NCBI RefSeq assembly: GCF_000955805.1
Contig: NZ_JYOA01000010.1
Span: 537,345-601,344, forward strand
Direction: 5' to 3'
Source: Pseudomonas sp. 21
Lineage (GTDB): Bacteria > Pseudomonadota > Gammaproteobacteria > Pseudomonadales > Pseudomonadaceae
DNA: 64,000 bases
In this document: piece after piece, positions 17,584-26,332 of the stretch
Numbering within the stretch: the stretch's first letter is position 1
How the letters are laid out: every line of letters begins with the position of its first letter
The notes under the pieces: model-generated
The model's input: the letters and a program-made list of their open reading frames with translations, nothing else
Database searches by the model: none
Told to the model about the DNA's origin: nothing
Position numbers and translations under genes: made by a program

Positions 17584-18177
17584 TCATTGCGGGATGAAGT
17601 AGCCGCGCACGCCGGTCATGATGATCTGCGCGGCGAGGGCGCAGACGAACAGCCCCATCAGGCGACTGACGATCATCAGGCCCTGCTCGCCGAGGACCTT
17701 CTCGATCTTGTCGGAAAGGTAGAGCGTCACACCGACGGTCAGGCAGGCCAGGAAGATCGCCGCCAGGGCCAGCAGCTTGTGCTCCCAGTCCTGGTTCACG
17801 CCCATCACCAGCAGCGCACCGATGGTGCCGGGGCCGACGGTGATCGGAATGGTCAGCGGGACGATGGTGACATCCTGCTGCACGTTGTCCGCCTGCACTG
17901 CCGAGCGTCCTTGCGCCATGCCCAGCGCGGAGATGAACAGCACGGAGCCGGCGCCGATGCGGAAGGCGTCGGCGGTGATGCCGAACAGGGTGAAGATGTA
18001 GCGGCCGAACAGGTACAGCAGCACGCTGGCGATCAGCGCCGCCAGGGCCACGCGCCAGGCCATGCGCTTGCGGTCGCGCGGGGCGAAGCCGCGGTTCAGG
18101 CTGATGAAGCAGGAGAGCACGAAGAAGGGGCTATAGAGCACCAGCATCTTCAGGTACACGCTGAACATCGCTTGCAT
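17584..18177 (-). CDS. MarC-family inner-membrane protein
   Basis: 197 residues with six predicted membrane spans. The family stretch VPLTIPITVGPGTIGALLV identifies MarC/NAAT (UPF0056). The biochemical activity of this family is unsettled. It lies immediately upstream of retS on the same strand order used in P. aeruginosa, where the retS neighbour PA4857 (tspR) was reported to act with RetS on RsmY/Z; whether this gene is that ortholog needs a sequence comparison. Start at ATG 18177. Confidence 0.88.
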   Translation of the reverse strand: MQAMFSVYLKMLVLYSPFFVLSCFISLNRGFAPRDRKRMAWRVALAALIASVLLYLFGRYIFTLFGITADAFRIGAGSVLFISALGMAQGRSAVQADNVQQDVTIVPLTIPITVGPGTIGALLVMGVNQDWEHKLLALAAIFLACLTVGVTLYLSDKIEKVLGEQGLMIVSRLMGLFVCALAAQIIMTGVRGYFIPQ

Positions 18178-18284
18178 GGGAACGACTCGTCCGGATTGAG
18201 AGGGCGCGGCTGGGCAAAGCATAGCGGGTGGGACGGTGGGTGGCATTGCGGCGGGGCAATTGCCCGTCCGGCCCATCAGGTTAC

Positions 18285-18346
18285 GTGGGAGCGGACTCTG
18301 TCCGCGATCGATTCCGCATCGCACCGGGGACCAATCGCGGACGCTC
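18285..18346. repeat. REP-like unit, GGAGCGGACTCTGTCCGCGA family
   Basis: GTGGGAGCGGACTCTGTCCG then CGATTCCGCATCGCACCGGG and CCAATCGCGGACG. The right arm is truncated relative to the near-identical complete copy at 18496-18568. Confidence 0.75.
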
Positions 18347-18360
18347 AGATTTGATCCGTG

Positions 18361-18460
18361 CCTGCAGGAACGAGGGGGACGCCATCGTCATTGCTCGCGA
18401 ACGGACTTGCCGGCGGCATCAGAGTTGAGCGGGTTCGCGAGCAAGCTCGCTCCTACAAGG
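18361..18460. repeat. REP pair with variant GAGGGGGACGCC arm
   Basis: A near-copy of the 14180-14275 composite: AACGAGGGGGACGCCATCGT at 18368, TTGCTCGCGAACGG, then inverted GTTCGCGAGCAAGCTCGCTC. It is nested between the two GGAGCGGACTC units in the 422-base marC-retS gap, which holds nothing else I can support. Confidence 0.8.
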
Positions 18461-18495
18461 CTATCTGGCAACCCGGCACGGTGTTTGATTCATGG

Positions 18496-18568
18496 GTAGG
18501 AGCGGACTCTGTCCGCGATCGATTCCGCATCGCACCGGGGGCCAATCGCGGACGGAGTCCGCTCCTAC
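18496..18568. repeat. REP-like palindrome, GGAGCGGACTCTGTCCGCGA family
   Basis: A complete copy: GTAGGAGCGGACTCTGTCCG pairs with CGGACGGAGTCCGCTCCTAC across an inner stem (CGATTCCGCATCGCACC). A direct duplicate with a truncated end lies at 18285-18346. Confidence 0.8.
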
Positions 18569-18599
18569 GCCAAGGGATAAACCGTGCGAAATACCGGAG

Positions 18600-21410
18600 T
18601 CAGGAGGGCAGCGCGTCGCTCTGCTGCTGGCGCAGGCGGCGATCACGTTCGCCGACCCAGTAGGCCACCAGTTCGCGCAGTTGCGACAGCTCCACCGGCT
18701 TGGCCATGTGGCCGTCCATGCCCACCAGCCGCGCGCGCTCCTTGTGCTCGCTGAGGATGTGCGCGGTGAGCGCCACCACCGGTGTGTGCGGGCGGTGTTC
18801 GCTGGCTTCCCAGGCGCGCAGGCGCTCGGTGGCGGAGAAGCCGTCGAGTACCGGCATCTCGCAGTCCATCAGCACCAGGTCGTACTGCGTGGCCTTCATC
18901 GCGGCCAGGGCTTCCTCGCCATTGCTGGCGGTATCCGGTTGCAGGTTGAGCTTGCTCAGCATGCCGCGGATGACCTTGGTGGAGATGCTGTTGTCCTCGG
19001 CGACGAGGATGCGGAAGTCGCTTGGCGGCACGTTGGACACCGGCTCGCTGGTCGGCGAGAGGTAGTTGCTCACGCCGCTCGGGCCGCGCTGCGACAGCTC
19101 CTCGGCGAGGGTCGCCTTGAGCGTATAGCCGGCCACCGGCTTGGCCAGGATGCGCTTGATCCCCGCGTTGCGCGCGATGATCTTGCTCGGCGCGTTGCTG
19201 ATGCCGGTGAGCATGATCAGCAGGATGTCATGGTTGAGATTGGGGTCTTCCTGGATCTTGGTGGCCAGTTGCATACCGGTCATGCCGGGCATGTCCTGGT
19301 CCAGCAGGACCACGTCGAAGTACTCGCGCAGGTGCGCCTTGGTACGCAACTGGGCCAGCGCTTCCTTGCCCGAGGACACCGCGCTGACGTTCATGCCCCA
19401 GGCGCTGCACTGCTGCACCACCACCTTGCGGCAGGTCTGGTTGTCGTCCACCACCAGCAGGCGTGCGCCCTGCAGCGGGCTGTCGAGATCGGCGCCGGCC
19501 TGGTCGATCTGCTGCGGGTCCAGCGGCAGGCTGAGCCACAGCAGGTTGCCCGCGCCTTCGGCGCTGGTGCCGCTCTCGATGCCGCTCTCTATTCCAAAAT
19601 CGCCCGACATCAGGCGGATCAGCTGGCGGGCGATGATCAGGCCGAGACGGCTGCTCATGCGGGTGGCGGAGAGGAAGTCGCGGCTGTGCAATTCGGCGGT
19701 GAGCAGCGCCTGGCGGTCGGCGCTGTCCAGGGGCCTGCCGCTGTCCTGCACGGCGATGCGCAGGCGCGGGCGCTCGGCCGGGCCGTCGAGGGCGACGACG
19801 AGAAGGATCTCGCCCTCGTCGGTCTGCTTGAAGGCGTTGTCCAGCAGGCTCAGTACCGCCTGGCGCAGGCGCGTCGGGTCGCCGCTGACGATGCGCGGCA
19901 CCTGCGGCTGGGTGAAGCTGATCAGCTCGACCTTCTGCTGTTCGGCCTTGGCGCGGAAGATCGCCAGGCAGTCCTCGATCAGCGCGCCGAGGTCGAACTG
20001 CACCTCGTCCAGCTCGATCTGACCGGACTCCAGCTTGGAGATGTCGAGGATCTCGTTGATCAGCGAGAGCAACTCGTTGCCCGCACTGTGGATGGTCTGT
20101 ACGTAGTCGCGCTGCTTGGCCGAGAGCGGGGTACCGAGCAGCAGCTCGGTCATGCCCAGCACGCCGTTCATGGGGGTGCGGATCTCGTGGCTGATCTTGG
20201 CCAGGAAGTCGCCCTTGGCCTTGAGTTCGGCGACGTTGGCGGCGCGCACGCGGCTGGCGGCGAAATGGTCGTTCTGGATTTTCCGCTGGCGTTCGGCCAG
20301 GGCCAGGCTGAGCAGGAAGCCGACCACCGCCGAAAGCCCCAGCAGGCCGCTGCCAAGCCATTCGGCACGGGTCGCCACGTAGCCCAGCAGCGACGGCAGG
20401 CACAGGCACCAGATCACGACGAAGAGCCCCATGCCGATAGCGAACAGGCGCGCCGGCCGGTAGGCGTGGATCCAGTAGTAGACCGCGACGCCGAGCATGC
20501 CCAGGGTCACCAGGGTGATCAGCCCGTAGACCAGGCTGCTGACGGACAGGGAGAACAGCAGGTTGAGCGTGACGCCCAGCACCACGAGCGCGGCGGTGCC
20601 GCCCAGCAGCAGGCGCCTGAGCGGCAGGCGCGGGCTGAGGCCTGAGAAGAAGCTGGCGGTATAGCCCAGCGCGCAGAACAGCGTCACCACCAGGCAGGCC
20701 AGGGCGGCCATCGGTTGCAGCGACTGGCTGTTGCCGTACCAGGGGCTGAGCAGGCCGAACAGGTTGAGGCAGGCCAGCAGCAGGCTGGCGTGTACGCCGG
20801 CCAGCCACAGTCCGCTGGCCACGCGGGTATAGGCGAAGCGCACGAGGTTGTAGAGCAGCAGCATGGCCAGGCAGCCGATCAGCACGCCGAAGTGCAGCGG
20901 GCGCTGGTCGTTGCTCGGCTGGCCGGCGGACTCGATGCTGATGTTCGGCCGCAGCGGCATCGTCGAGGCGAGGCGCAGGTAGAGGTCCAGCGGCTCGGCG
21001 GCGGTGCGCAGCGGGATCACCAGGTCGCTGTTGAGCAACGGGCGCTGTACCGGGGAGAGGTTGCCGGCGCTCTTCTGCTCGAGGACCTTCTGCCCGTCGA
21101 GGATGAACATCTCGAAGCTGTCCAGGCTCGGCGCGAACAGGCGCAGCTGCTGGGGCTCGTCGTTGGCGGGAAGGCGGAAGTGCAGCCAGGTCGCGCCGGG
21201 GCCGGCGGGGGCGTGCAGGTCGTTGATGTCGAGGGGGCTGAAGAGGGTGCGGTAGCGCGGGGAGATCACGTCCTGCAGCTGCAGGCGGGCGTCACTGTCG
21301 TGGAGCTGGGACCAGCCGGGATCCTGGCTTGCCGCGTAGGTCGGAAGACAGACCAGAGCGGCCAGCAGCAAGCTGACGAGGAGTCCTGTGGCAGTCCAGA
21401 GCCGACGCAC
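18600..21410 (-). CDS. retS: Hybrid sensor kinase RetS (7TMR-DISM, HK, two receivers)
   Basis: 936 residues. A signal peptide is followed by a periplasmic 7TMR-DISMED2 domain (about 40-170), a seven-helix DISM membrane region (about 180-400), HisKA with H-box KISHEIRTPMNG (His about 407), a HATPase-like domain, and two receivers with phospho-acceptors in VVLLDQDMPG (about 704) and LVLMDCEMP (about 848). The architecture and the purD neighbour identify RetS, which in P. aeruginosa binds GacS and controls RsmY/Z. The start is GTG 21410 with AAGGGA upstream. The ATP-lid motifs are degenerate: DSGRPL instead of DTGxGI and SSRLGL instead of GTGLGL. Confidence 0.93.
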   Translation of the reverse strand: MRRLWTATGLLVSLLLAALVCLPTYAASQDPGWSQLHDSDARLQLQDVISPRYRTLFSPLDINDLHAPAGPGATWLHFRLPANDEPQQLRLFAPSLDSFEMFILDGQKVLEQKSAGNLSPVQRPLLNSDLVIPLRTAAEPLDLYLRLASTMPLRPNISIESAGQPSNDQRPLHFGVLIGCLAMLLLYNLVRFAYTRVASGLWLAGVHASLLLACLNLFGLLSPWYGNSQSLQPMAALACLVVTLFCALGYTASFFSGLSPRLPLRRLLLGGTAALVVLGVTLNLLFSLSVSSLVYGLITLVTLGMLGVAVYYWIHAYRPARLFAIGMGLFVVIWCLCLPSLLGYVATRAEWLGSGLLGLSAVVGFLLSLALAERQRKIQNDHFAASRVRAANVAELKAKGDFLAKISHEIRTPMNGVLGMTELLLGTPLSAKQRDYVQTIHSAGNELLSLINEILDISKLESGQIELDEVQFDLGALIEDCLAIFRAKAEQQKVELISFTQPQVPRIVSGDPTRLRQAVLSLLDNAFKQTDEGEILLVVALDGPAERPRLRIAVQDSGRPLDSADRQALLTAELHSRDFLSATRMSSRLGLIIARQLIRLMSGDFGIESGIESGTSAEGAGNLLWLSLPLDPQQIDQAGADLDSPLQGARLLVVDDNQTCRKVVVQQCSAWGMNVSAVSSGKEALAQLRTKAHLREYFDVVLLDQDMPGMTGMQLATKIQEDPNLNHDILLIMLTGISNAPSKIIARNAGIKRILAKPVAGYTLKATLAEELSQRGPSGVSNYLSPTSEPVSNVPPSDFRILVAEDNSISTKVIRGMLSKLNLQPDTASNGEEALAAMKATQYDLVLMDCEMPVLDGFSATERLRAWEASEHRPHTPVVALTAHILSEHKERARLVGMDGHMAKPVELSQLRELVAYWVGERDRRLRQQQSDALPS

Positions 21411-21496
21411 GGCGAAGTCCCTTCGGTAGTGAGTGGGCGGATTATAGCCAAGTGTGCTGAAGGCCGTAATCCACCCGTGCACGCGGGGACCGGTGC

Positions 21497-21528
21497 GGCG
21501 GAGGCGTCCGACGAGGGACGCCTCCGCC
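21497..21528 (-). terminator. Hairpin after purD
   Basis: Perfect 13-bp arms GGCGGAGGCGTCC/GGACGCCTCCGCC around a 6-base loop, 8 bases past the purD stop codon and before retS. There is no U tract, so it may act as a Rho-independent-like or mRNA-stabilising hairpin. Confidence 0.6.
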
Positions 21529-21535
21529 CGTCGGA

Positions 21536-22825
21536 TCAGCCTTCGCCGCGCTCGCGAGCGATGGCGCGATAACCGATGTCCGTGCGGTAGAAGCTGCCGT
21601 TCCAGCGGATCTTCTCGGCCAGGCGGTAAGCCTGTTCCTGGGCCGACGAGACGGTCGGGCCGATGGCGGTGGCGCAGAGCACGCGGCCGCCAGCGGTGAC
21701 GATCTGGCCGTCCTTGAGCGCAGTGCCGGCGTGGAACACCTTGCCGTCGAGCTTGGCGGCTTCGTCCAGGCCTTCGATGACGTCACCCTTGGCGTAGTCG
21801 CCCGGGTAGCCGCCCGCGGCGATCACCACGCCCACGGTGGGACGCGGGTCCCAGGTGGCTTCGACCTTGTCCAGCGCCTTGGCCAGGGCGGCCTCGACCA
21901 GCAGCACCAGGGAGCTTTCCAGGCGCACCATGATCGGCTGGGTTTCCGGGTCGCCGAAGCGGCAGTTGAACTCGATGACCTTCGGCTTGCCGCTCTTGTC
22001 GATCATCAGGCCGGCATACAGGAAGCCGGTGTAGACGTTGCCTTCCTCGGCCATGCCGCGCACGGTCGGGTAGATCACTTCGTCCATCACGCGCTGGTGC
22101 ACGTCGGCGGTCACCACCGGAGCGGGGGAGTACGCGCCCATGCCGCCGGTGTTCGGGCCGCTGTCGCCGTCGCCGACGCGCTTGTGGTCCTGGCTGGTGG
22201 CCATGGGCAGCACGTTCTGGCCGTCGACCATGACGATGAAGCTGGCTTCCTCGCCGTCGAGGAACTCTTCGATCACCACGCGCGAGCCGGCGTCACCGAA
22301 GGCGTTGCCGGCGAGCATGTCGCGCACGGCTTCCTCGGCTTCGGCCAGGGTCATGGCGACGATCACGCCCTTGCCCGCGGCCAGGCCGTCGGCCTTGATC
22401 ACGATGGGCGCGCCTTTCTCTTTCAGGTAGGCCAGCGCCGGCTCGACTTCGGTGAAGTTCTGGTAGTCGGCGGTGGGGATCTGGTGGCGCGCGAGGAAGT
22501 CCTTGGTGAAGGCCTTGGAACCTTCCAGCTGGGCAGCGCCAGCGGTGGGGCCGAAGATGTCCAGGCCACGCGCGCGGAACAGGTCGACCACGCCTTTGAC
22601 CAGCGGCGCCTCGGGGCCGACGATGGTCAGTTGCACATTCTTCGCGGCGAAATCGGCCAGCTCTTCCAGGGCCAGCACGTCGATGGCGACGTTCTCGCAC
22701 TTGGCTTCGGTGGCGGTGCCGGCGTTGCCCGGCGCGACGAAGACCTTCTGCACGCGCGAATCCTGCGCGACCTTCCAGGCCAGCGCGTGCTCGCGACCGC
22801 CGCTACCGATGATGAGTACGTTCAT
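21536..22825 (-). CDS. purD: Phosphoribosylamine-glycine ligase PurD
   Basis: 429-residue GAR synthetase, second step of de novo purine synthesis, with ATP-grasp fold. Visible motifs are IGSGGREHALAWK at the N-terminus, PTAGAAQLEGSKAFTK, IKADGLAAGKGV, SQDHKRVGDGD, GPNTGGMGAYSP and EFNCRFGDPETQ. GGAGAACTCC lies before ATG 22825. It is downstream of purH on the same strand with 251 bases between, which hold structured DNA. Confidence 0.99.
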   Translation of the reverse strand: MNVLIIGSGGREHALAWKVAQDSRVQKVFVAPGNAGTATEAKCENVAIDVLALEELADFAAKNVQLTIVGPEAPLVKGVVDLFRARGLDIFGPTAGAAQLEGSKAFTKDFLARHQIPTADYQNFTEVEPALAYLKEKGAPIVIKADGLAAGKGVIVAMTLAEAEEAVRDMLAGNAFGDAGSRVVIEEFLDGEEASFIVMVDGQNVLPMATSQDHKRVGDGDSGPNTGGMGAYSPAPVVTADVHQRVMDEVIYPTVRGMAEEGNVYTGFLYAGLMIDKSGKPKVIEFNCRFGDPETQPIMVRLESSLVLLVEAALAKALDKVEATWDPRPTVGVVIAAGGYPGDYAKGDVIEGLDEAAKLDGKVFHAGTALKDGQIVTAGGRVLCATAIGPTVSSAQEQAYRLAEKIRWNGSFYRTDIGYRAIARERGEG

Positions 22826-22978
22826 TGGAGTTCTCCTGAACAGTTCCGGACCTGCCGGATTCCCAGGTATCGCTTCGCTCGCGGAGCGCCGCCCGACCCA
22901 GGCTACGAATTCTTTATGACCGGTTCGCTCTTCACGAACCGATCTCAAGGGGCGCGGTGAAGCGGGTAGATGCAAGGC

Positions 22979-23038
22979 GCCCGAGCGTTCACCAAGCGGA
23001 GTTGCCTACTGGCAATGAGCATTGGGGAACGTTCGGGC
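22979..23038 (-). other. Long structured hairpin between purH and purD
   Basis: Read on the minus strand, GCCCGAACGTTC pairs with GAACGCTCGGGC (12 positions, one A-C mismatch). Inside it CCAA/TTGG, GC/GC and TTGCC-AGTA-GGCAA can also pair, giving one continuous hairpin of about 60 bases. A second small dyad, CGGTTCG/CGAACCG, lies at 22921-22941. It could be an attenuator, an RNA-processing site, a small RNA or a mobile-repeat remnant; it differs from the REP families in this window. Confidence 0.5.
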
Positions 23039-23076
23039 AACGCAGCAGATGCCTGCTTCAGCGCGTCCGACCCACC

Positions 23077-24684
23077 TTAATGGCGGAAGTGGCGCATGCC
23101 GGTGAAGACCATGGCAATGCCGGCTTCGTCGGCAGCGGCGATCACTTCGTTATCACGCATCGAACCACCCGGCTGGATCACCGCGGTGATACCGGCCTTG
23201 GCCGCATTGTCGATGCCATCGCGGAACGGGAAGAAGGCGTCGGAAGCCATGACCGCGCCCTTCACTTCCAGGCCGGCGTGCTCGGCCTTGATGGCGGCGA
23301 TGCGGGCGGAGTTCACGCGGCTCATCTGGCCGGCGCCGACGCCGACGGTCTGGCGCGCCTTGGCGTAGACGATGGCGTTGGACTTGACGAACTTGGCGAC
23401 TTTCCAGGCGAAGATCAGGTCATGGATTTCCTGCTCGCTCGGGGCGCGCTGGGTGACGATCTTCAGGTCATCGGCGGTGATCATGCCGATGTCGCGGCTC
23501 TGTACCAGCAGGCCGCCGTTGACGCGCTTGAAGTCCCAGCCCGGCGCACGCTCGGCCGGCCACTCGCCGCACTCCAGCAGGCGCACGTTGGCCTTGGCAG
23601 CGACCACGGCACGGGCGGCTTCGGAGATTTTCGGGGCGATGATCACTTCGACGAACTGACGCTCGACGATGGCCTGGGCGGTCTCGCCGTCCAGCTCGCG
23701 GTTGAAGGCGATGATGCCGCCGAAGGCCGACTCGGTGTCGGTGGCGTAGGCCAGGTCGTAGGCCTTGCGGATGCCGCCTTCGTTTTCCGGAACCACGGCC
23801 ACGCCGCACGGGTTGGCGTGCTTGACGATGACGCAGGCCGGCTTGACGAAGCTCTTCACGCACTCCAGCGCGGCGTCGGTGTCGGCCACGTTGTTGAACG
23901 ACAGTTCCTTGCCCTGCAGCTGGATGGCGGTGGAGACGCTGGCCTCGCCCTTCTTCGCCTCGACGTAGAACGCCGCGCTCTGGTGCGGGTTCTCGCCGTA
24001 GCGCATTTCCTGCGCCTTGATGAACTGGCTGTTGAAGGTGCGCGGGAAGGCGCCGCGGTCTTCGGTGGACAGGGTGTCGCGCGCCTGGTCGATGGTGCCC
24101 AGGTAGTTGGCGATCATGCCGTCGTAGGCCGAGGTGTGCTCGAAGGCCTTCAGGGCCAGGTCGAAGCGCTGGGCATAGGTCAGGCCGCCGGCCTTCAGGG
24201 CGCCGACGATGCCGGCGTAGTCAGCGGCGTTGACCACGATGGCGACGTCCTTGTGGTTCTTCGCCGCGCTGCGGACCATGGTCGGGCCGCCGATGTCGAT
24301 GTTCTCGATGGCGGTCGGCAGGTCGCAGTCGGCCTTGGCCACGGTCGCCTCGAACGGGTACAGGTTGACCGCCACCAGGTCGATCGGCTTGATGCCGTGC
24401 TCTTGCATGACCGCGCCGTCGAGGTCACGACGGCCGAGGATGCCACCGTGGATCTTCGGGTGCAGGGTCTTCACGCGGCCGTCCATCATTTCCGGGAAGC
24501 CGGTGTAGTCGGCCACTTCCACGGCGGCGATGGCGTTGTCCTTGAGCAGCTTGTAGGTGCCGCCGGTGGAGAGGATCTCCACGCCGAGGGCTGCCAGCTC
24601 ACGGGCGAAATCGACGACGCCGGTCTTGTCGGAAACGCTGATCAGCGCACGGCGGACGGGCAGGCGGGTGGTTTGGTCGGTCAT
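23077..24684 (-). CDS. purH: Bifunctional AICAR transformylase/IMP cyclohydrolase PurH
   Basis: 535 residues, catalysing the last two steps of IMP synthesis. The N-terminal MGS-like cyclohydrolase domain (about 1-190) shows [24 protein letters not shown] and [18 protein letters not shown]. The transformylase domain shows [23 protein letters not shown] and [11 protein letters not shown]. Start at ATG 24684. It follows fis on the same strand with a strong hairpin between. Confidence 0.99.
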   Translation of the reverse strand: MTDQTTRLPVRRALISVSDKTGVVDFARELAALGVEILSTGGTYKLLKDNAIAAVEVADYTGFPEMMDGRVKTLHPKIHGGILGRRDLDGAVMQEHGIKPIDLVAVNLYPFEATVAKADCDLPTAIENIDIGGPTMVRSAAKNHKDVAIVVNAADYAGIVGALKAGGLTYAQRFDLALKAFEHTSAYDGMIANYLGTIDQARDTLSTEDRGAFPRTFNSQFIKAQEMRYGENPHQSAAFYVEAKKGEASVSTAIQLQGKELSFNNVADTDAALECVKSFVKPACVIVKHANPCGVAVVPENEGGIRKAYDLAYATDTESAFGGIIAFNRELDGETAQAIVERQFVEVIIAPKISEAARAVVAAKANVRLLECGEWPAERAPGWDFKRVNGGLLVQSRDIGMITADDLKIVTQRAPSEQEIHDLIFAWKVAKFVKSNAIVYAKARQTVGVGAGQMSRVNSARIAAIKAEHAGLEVKGAVMASDAFFPFRDGIDNAAKAGITAVIQPGGSMRDNEVIAAADEAGIAMVFTGMRHFRH

Positions 24685-24720
24685 AACGGCTTCCACAAAG
24701 GCTTCGGGCTTTTCGCGTGT

Positions 24721-24764
24721 CAGGCGTGGGCCCGGCTGACCTTGCGGTCGCGGGCCCGCGCCTG
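24721..24764 (-). terminator. Hairpin between fis and purH
   Basis: CAGGCGTGGGCCCG pairs with CGGGCCCGCGCCTG (one mismatch), with an inner GACC-TTGC-GGTC stem. It begins 8 bases after the fis stop. It is a likely end of the dusB-fis transcript, though no U tract follows; it also lies in the purH leader. Confidence 0.6.
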
Positions 24765-24771
24765 CCACCTG

Positions 24772-25092
24772 TCAGAGAAGATCGTACTGCTTGAGTTTCT
24801 TGCGCAGGGTCCCGCGGTTCAGCCCCAGCAGTTCGGAGGCTTTGGTCTGGTTACCCTTCACGTGGTTCATGACGGTTTCCAGCAGCGGCGCTTCGACTTC
24901 GCAAAGCACCATGTTGTACACGTCCGTGACCGGCTGCCCTTCGAGATGGGCGAAATAGTTATGCAGTGCCTTTTCCACGCTGTCGCGGAGGGTCTGGCCC
25001 TCCTGCGTCGGAGTGGTCAGGTGCTGTTTAAGGTTGGCGTTGTCGCTCACGGGTGTCATTCCACTCACTAATGTCTCGGTCATCGTTGTCAT
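24772..25092 (-). CDS. fis: Nucleoid protein and regulator Fis
   Basis: 106 residues, like P. aeruginosa Fis. The C-terminal helix-turn-helix is [20 protein letters not shown] followed by KKLKQYDLL, and the N-terminal half has the dimer/activation region. It bends DNA and activates growth-related promoters. The start overlaps the dusB stop (ATGA at 25089-25092), the classical dusB-fis operon arrangement, so it is translationally coupled to dusB. Confidence 0.98.
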   Translation of the reverse strand: MTTMTETLVSGMTPVSDNANLKQHLTTPTQEGQTLRDSVEKALHNYFAHLEGQPVTDVYNMVLCEVEAPLLETVMNHVKGNQTKASELLGLNRGTLRKKLKQYDLL

Positions 25093-26102
25093 GCGGCCAC
25101 CCCATCTCCGTTATTGTGGCGCTCGGCGAAGAACTGCCTGACGCTGGCGCTCTGTGCATCCGTGTCCTGCAAACGATTGAACTGGGCGCGGAACTCCGCC
25201 GCGCCCGGTTGGGTTGCGAGGTACCAGCCCACATGCTTGCGGGCAATGCGCACACCCATTTCCTCCCCATAAAACGCATGCAATGCAGCGAGGTGTTCGA
25301 GCAGGATGCTCTGCACTTCGTGCAGACTCGGCGCCGGCAATAGCTCGCCGGTGCTCAGGTAATGATCGATCTCGCGGAAGATCCAGGGATTGCCCTGGGC
25401 GGCGCGGCCGATCAGCAGGGCGTCCACGCCCGTCTGTTCGAATACCTGCCGTGCCTTGCGCGGTGAATCGATATCACCGTTGGCGAAGACCGGAATCGAA
25501 ACCGCCTGCTTGATCGCCGCGATGGTTTCGTACTCCGCTTCGCCCGTGTAGAGGTCGGCACGGGTCCTGCCGTGTACCGCCAGCGCCTGGATGCCCGACT
25601 GCTCGGCGATCCGCGCCACCGTCACACCGTTCTTGTTCGACCGGTCCCAACCGGTGCGAATCTTCAGGGTGACGGGAACCTCTACCGCCGCGACCACCGC
25701 CTCGAGGATGTCGGCCACCAGCCGTTCATCCTTCATCAGCGCCGAACCCGCGGCCTTGTTGCAAACCTTCTTCGCCGGACAGCCCATGTTGATGTCGATG
25801 ATCTGGGCGCCGAGCTCCACATTGCGCTGGGCAGCTTCCGCGAGCATCTGCGGGTCGCCGCCGGCGATCTGCACCGAACGCGGCTGATCTTCGTTGTCGT
25901 GCTGCAGGCGCAGGCGCGACTTGCGGCTGTTCCACAGGCGGACGTCACTGGTGACCATCTCCGATACCACCATGCCGGCGCCAAGGCGGCGGCACAGCTG
26001 GCGGAACGGACGATCGGTGACGCCGGCCATCGGGGCCAGGATCAGTCTGTTGGGCAGTGTGTAGGAGCCGATGCGTACCACCGACTGGATTTCCATGGTC
26101 AA
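25089..26102 (-). CDS. dusB: tRNA-dihydrouridine synthase DusB
   Basis: 337 residues (335 if Met3 is used; MTMEIQ gives two starts six bases apart and neither has a clear Shine-Dalgarno). This FMN enzyme reduces uridines in the tRNA D-loop. Motifs are [33 protein letters not shown] (catalytic Cys in CNKAAG), [19 protein letters not shown] and [11 protein letters not shown]. First gene of dusB-fis. Confidence 0.97.
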   Translation of the reverse strand: MTMEIQSVVRIGSYTLPNRLILAPMAGVTDRPFRQLCRRLGAGMVVSEMVTSDVRLWNSRKSRLRLQHDNEDQPRSVQIAGGDPQMLAEAAQRNVELGAQIIDINMGCPAKKVCNKAAGSALMKDERLVADILEAVVAAVEVPVTLKIRTGWDRSNKNGVTVARIAEQSGIQALAVHGRTRADLYTGEAEYETIAAIKQAVSIPVFANGDIDSPRKARQVFEQTGVDALLIGRAAQGNPWIFREIDHYLSTGELLPAPSLHEVQSILLEHLAALHAFYGEEMGVRIARKHVGWYLATQPGAAEFRAQFNRLQDTDAQSASVRQFFAERHNNGDGVAA

Positions 26103-26308
26103 TGGGGCGGGAACACCGAGGCGCCGCGCGTTGTACCACTCGCGGATGCGTTTCGGGGCCTGCCACCGGTGCTAGCAAAAAAGGGAGGGCATGATACCCG
26201 CTCTCGATGACCGGATAAAGGCGATTTTGGATAAATTCTGAACAGCTTCGGGCTTAGCACCCAAGGTAGGAAGACGAGCGGAACTGGCGCTCTCAGGCGC
26301 TTTGAGCT

Positions 26309-26332
26309 ACTCGCCGGGTCATTCCGGCGAGT
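26309..26332 (-). terminator. Hairpin with a stop codon in its loop
   Basis: ACTCGCCGG/CCGGCGAGT, 9-bp perfect arms with loop GTCATT at 26318-26323. The TGA of the preceding zinc-ribbon gene (26319-26321) lies in this loop. It is probably a transcript end, but lacks a U tract. Confidence 0.4.
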
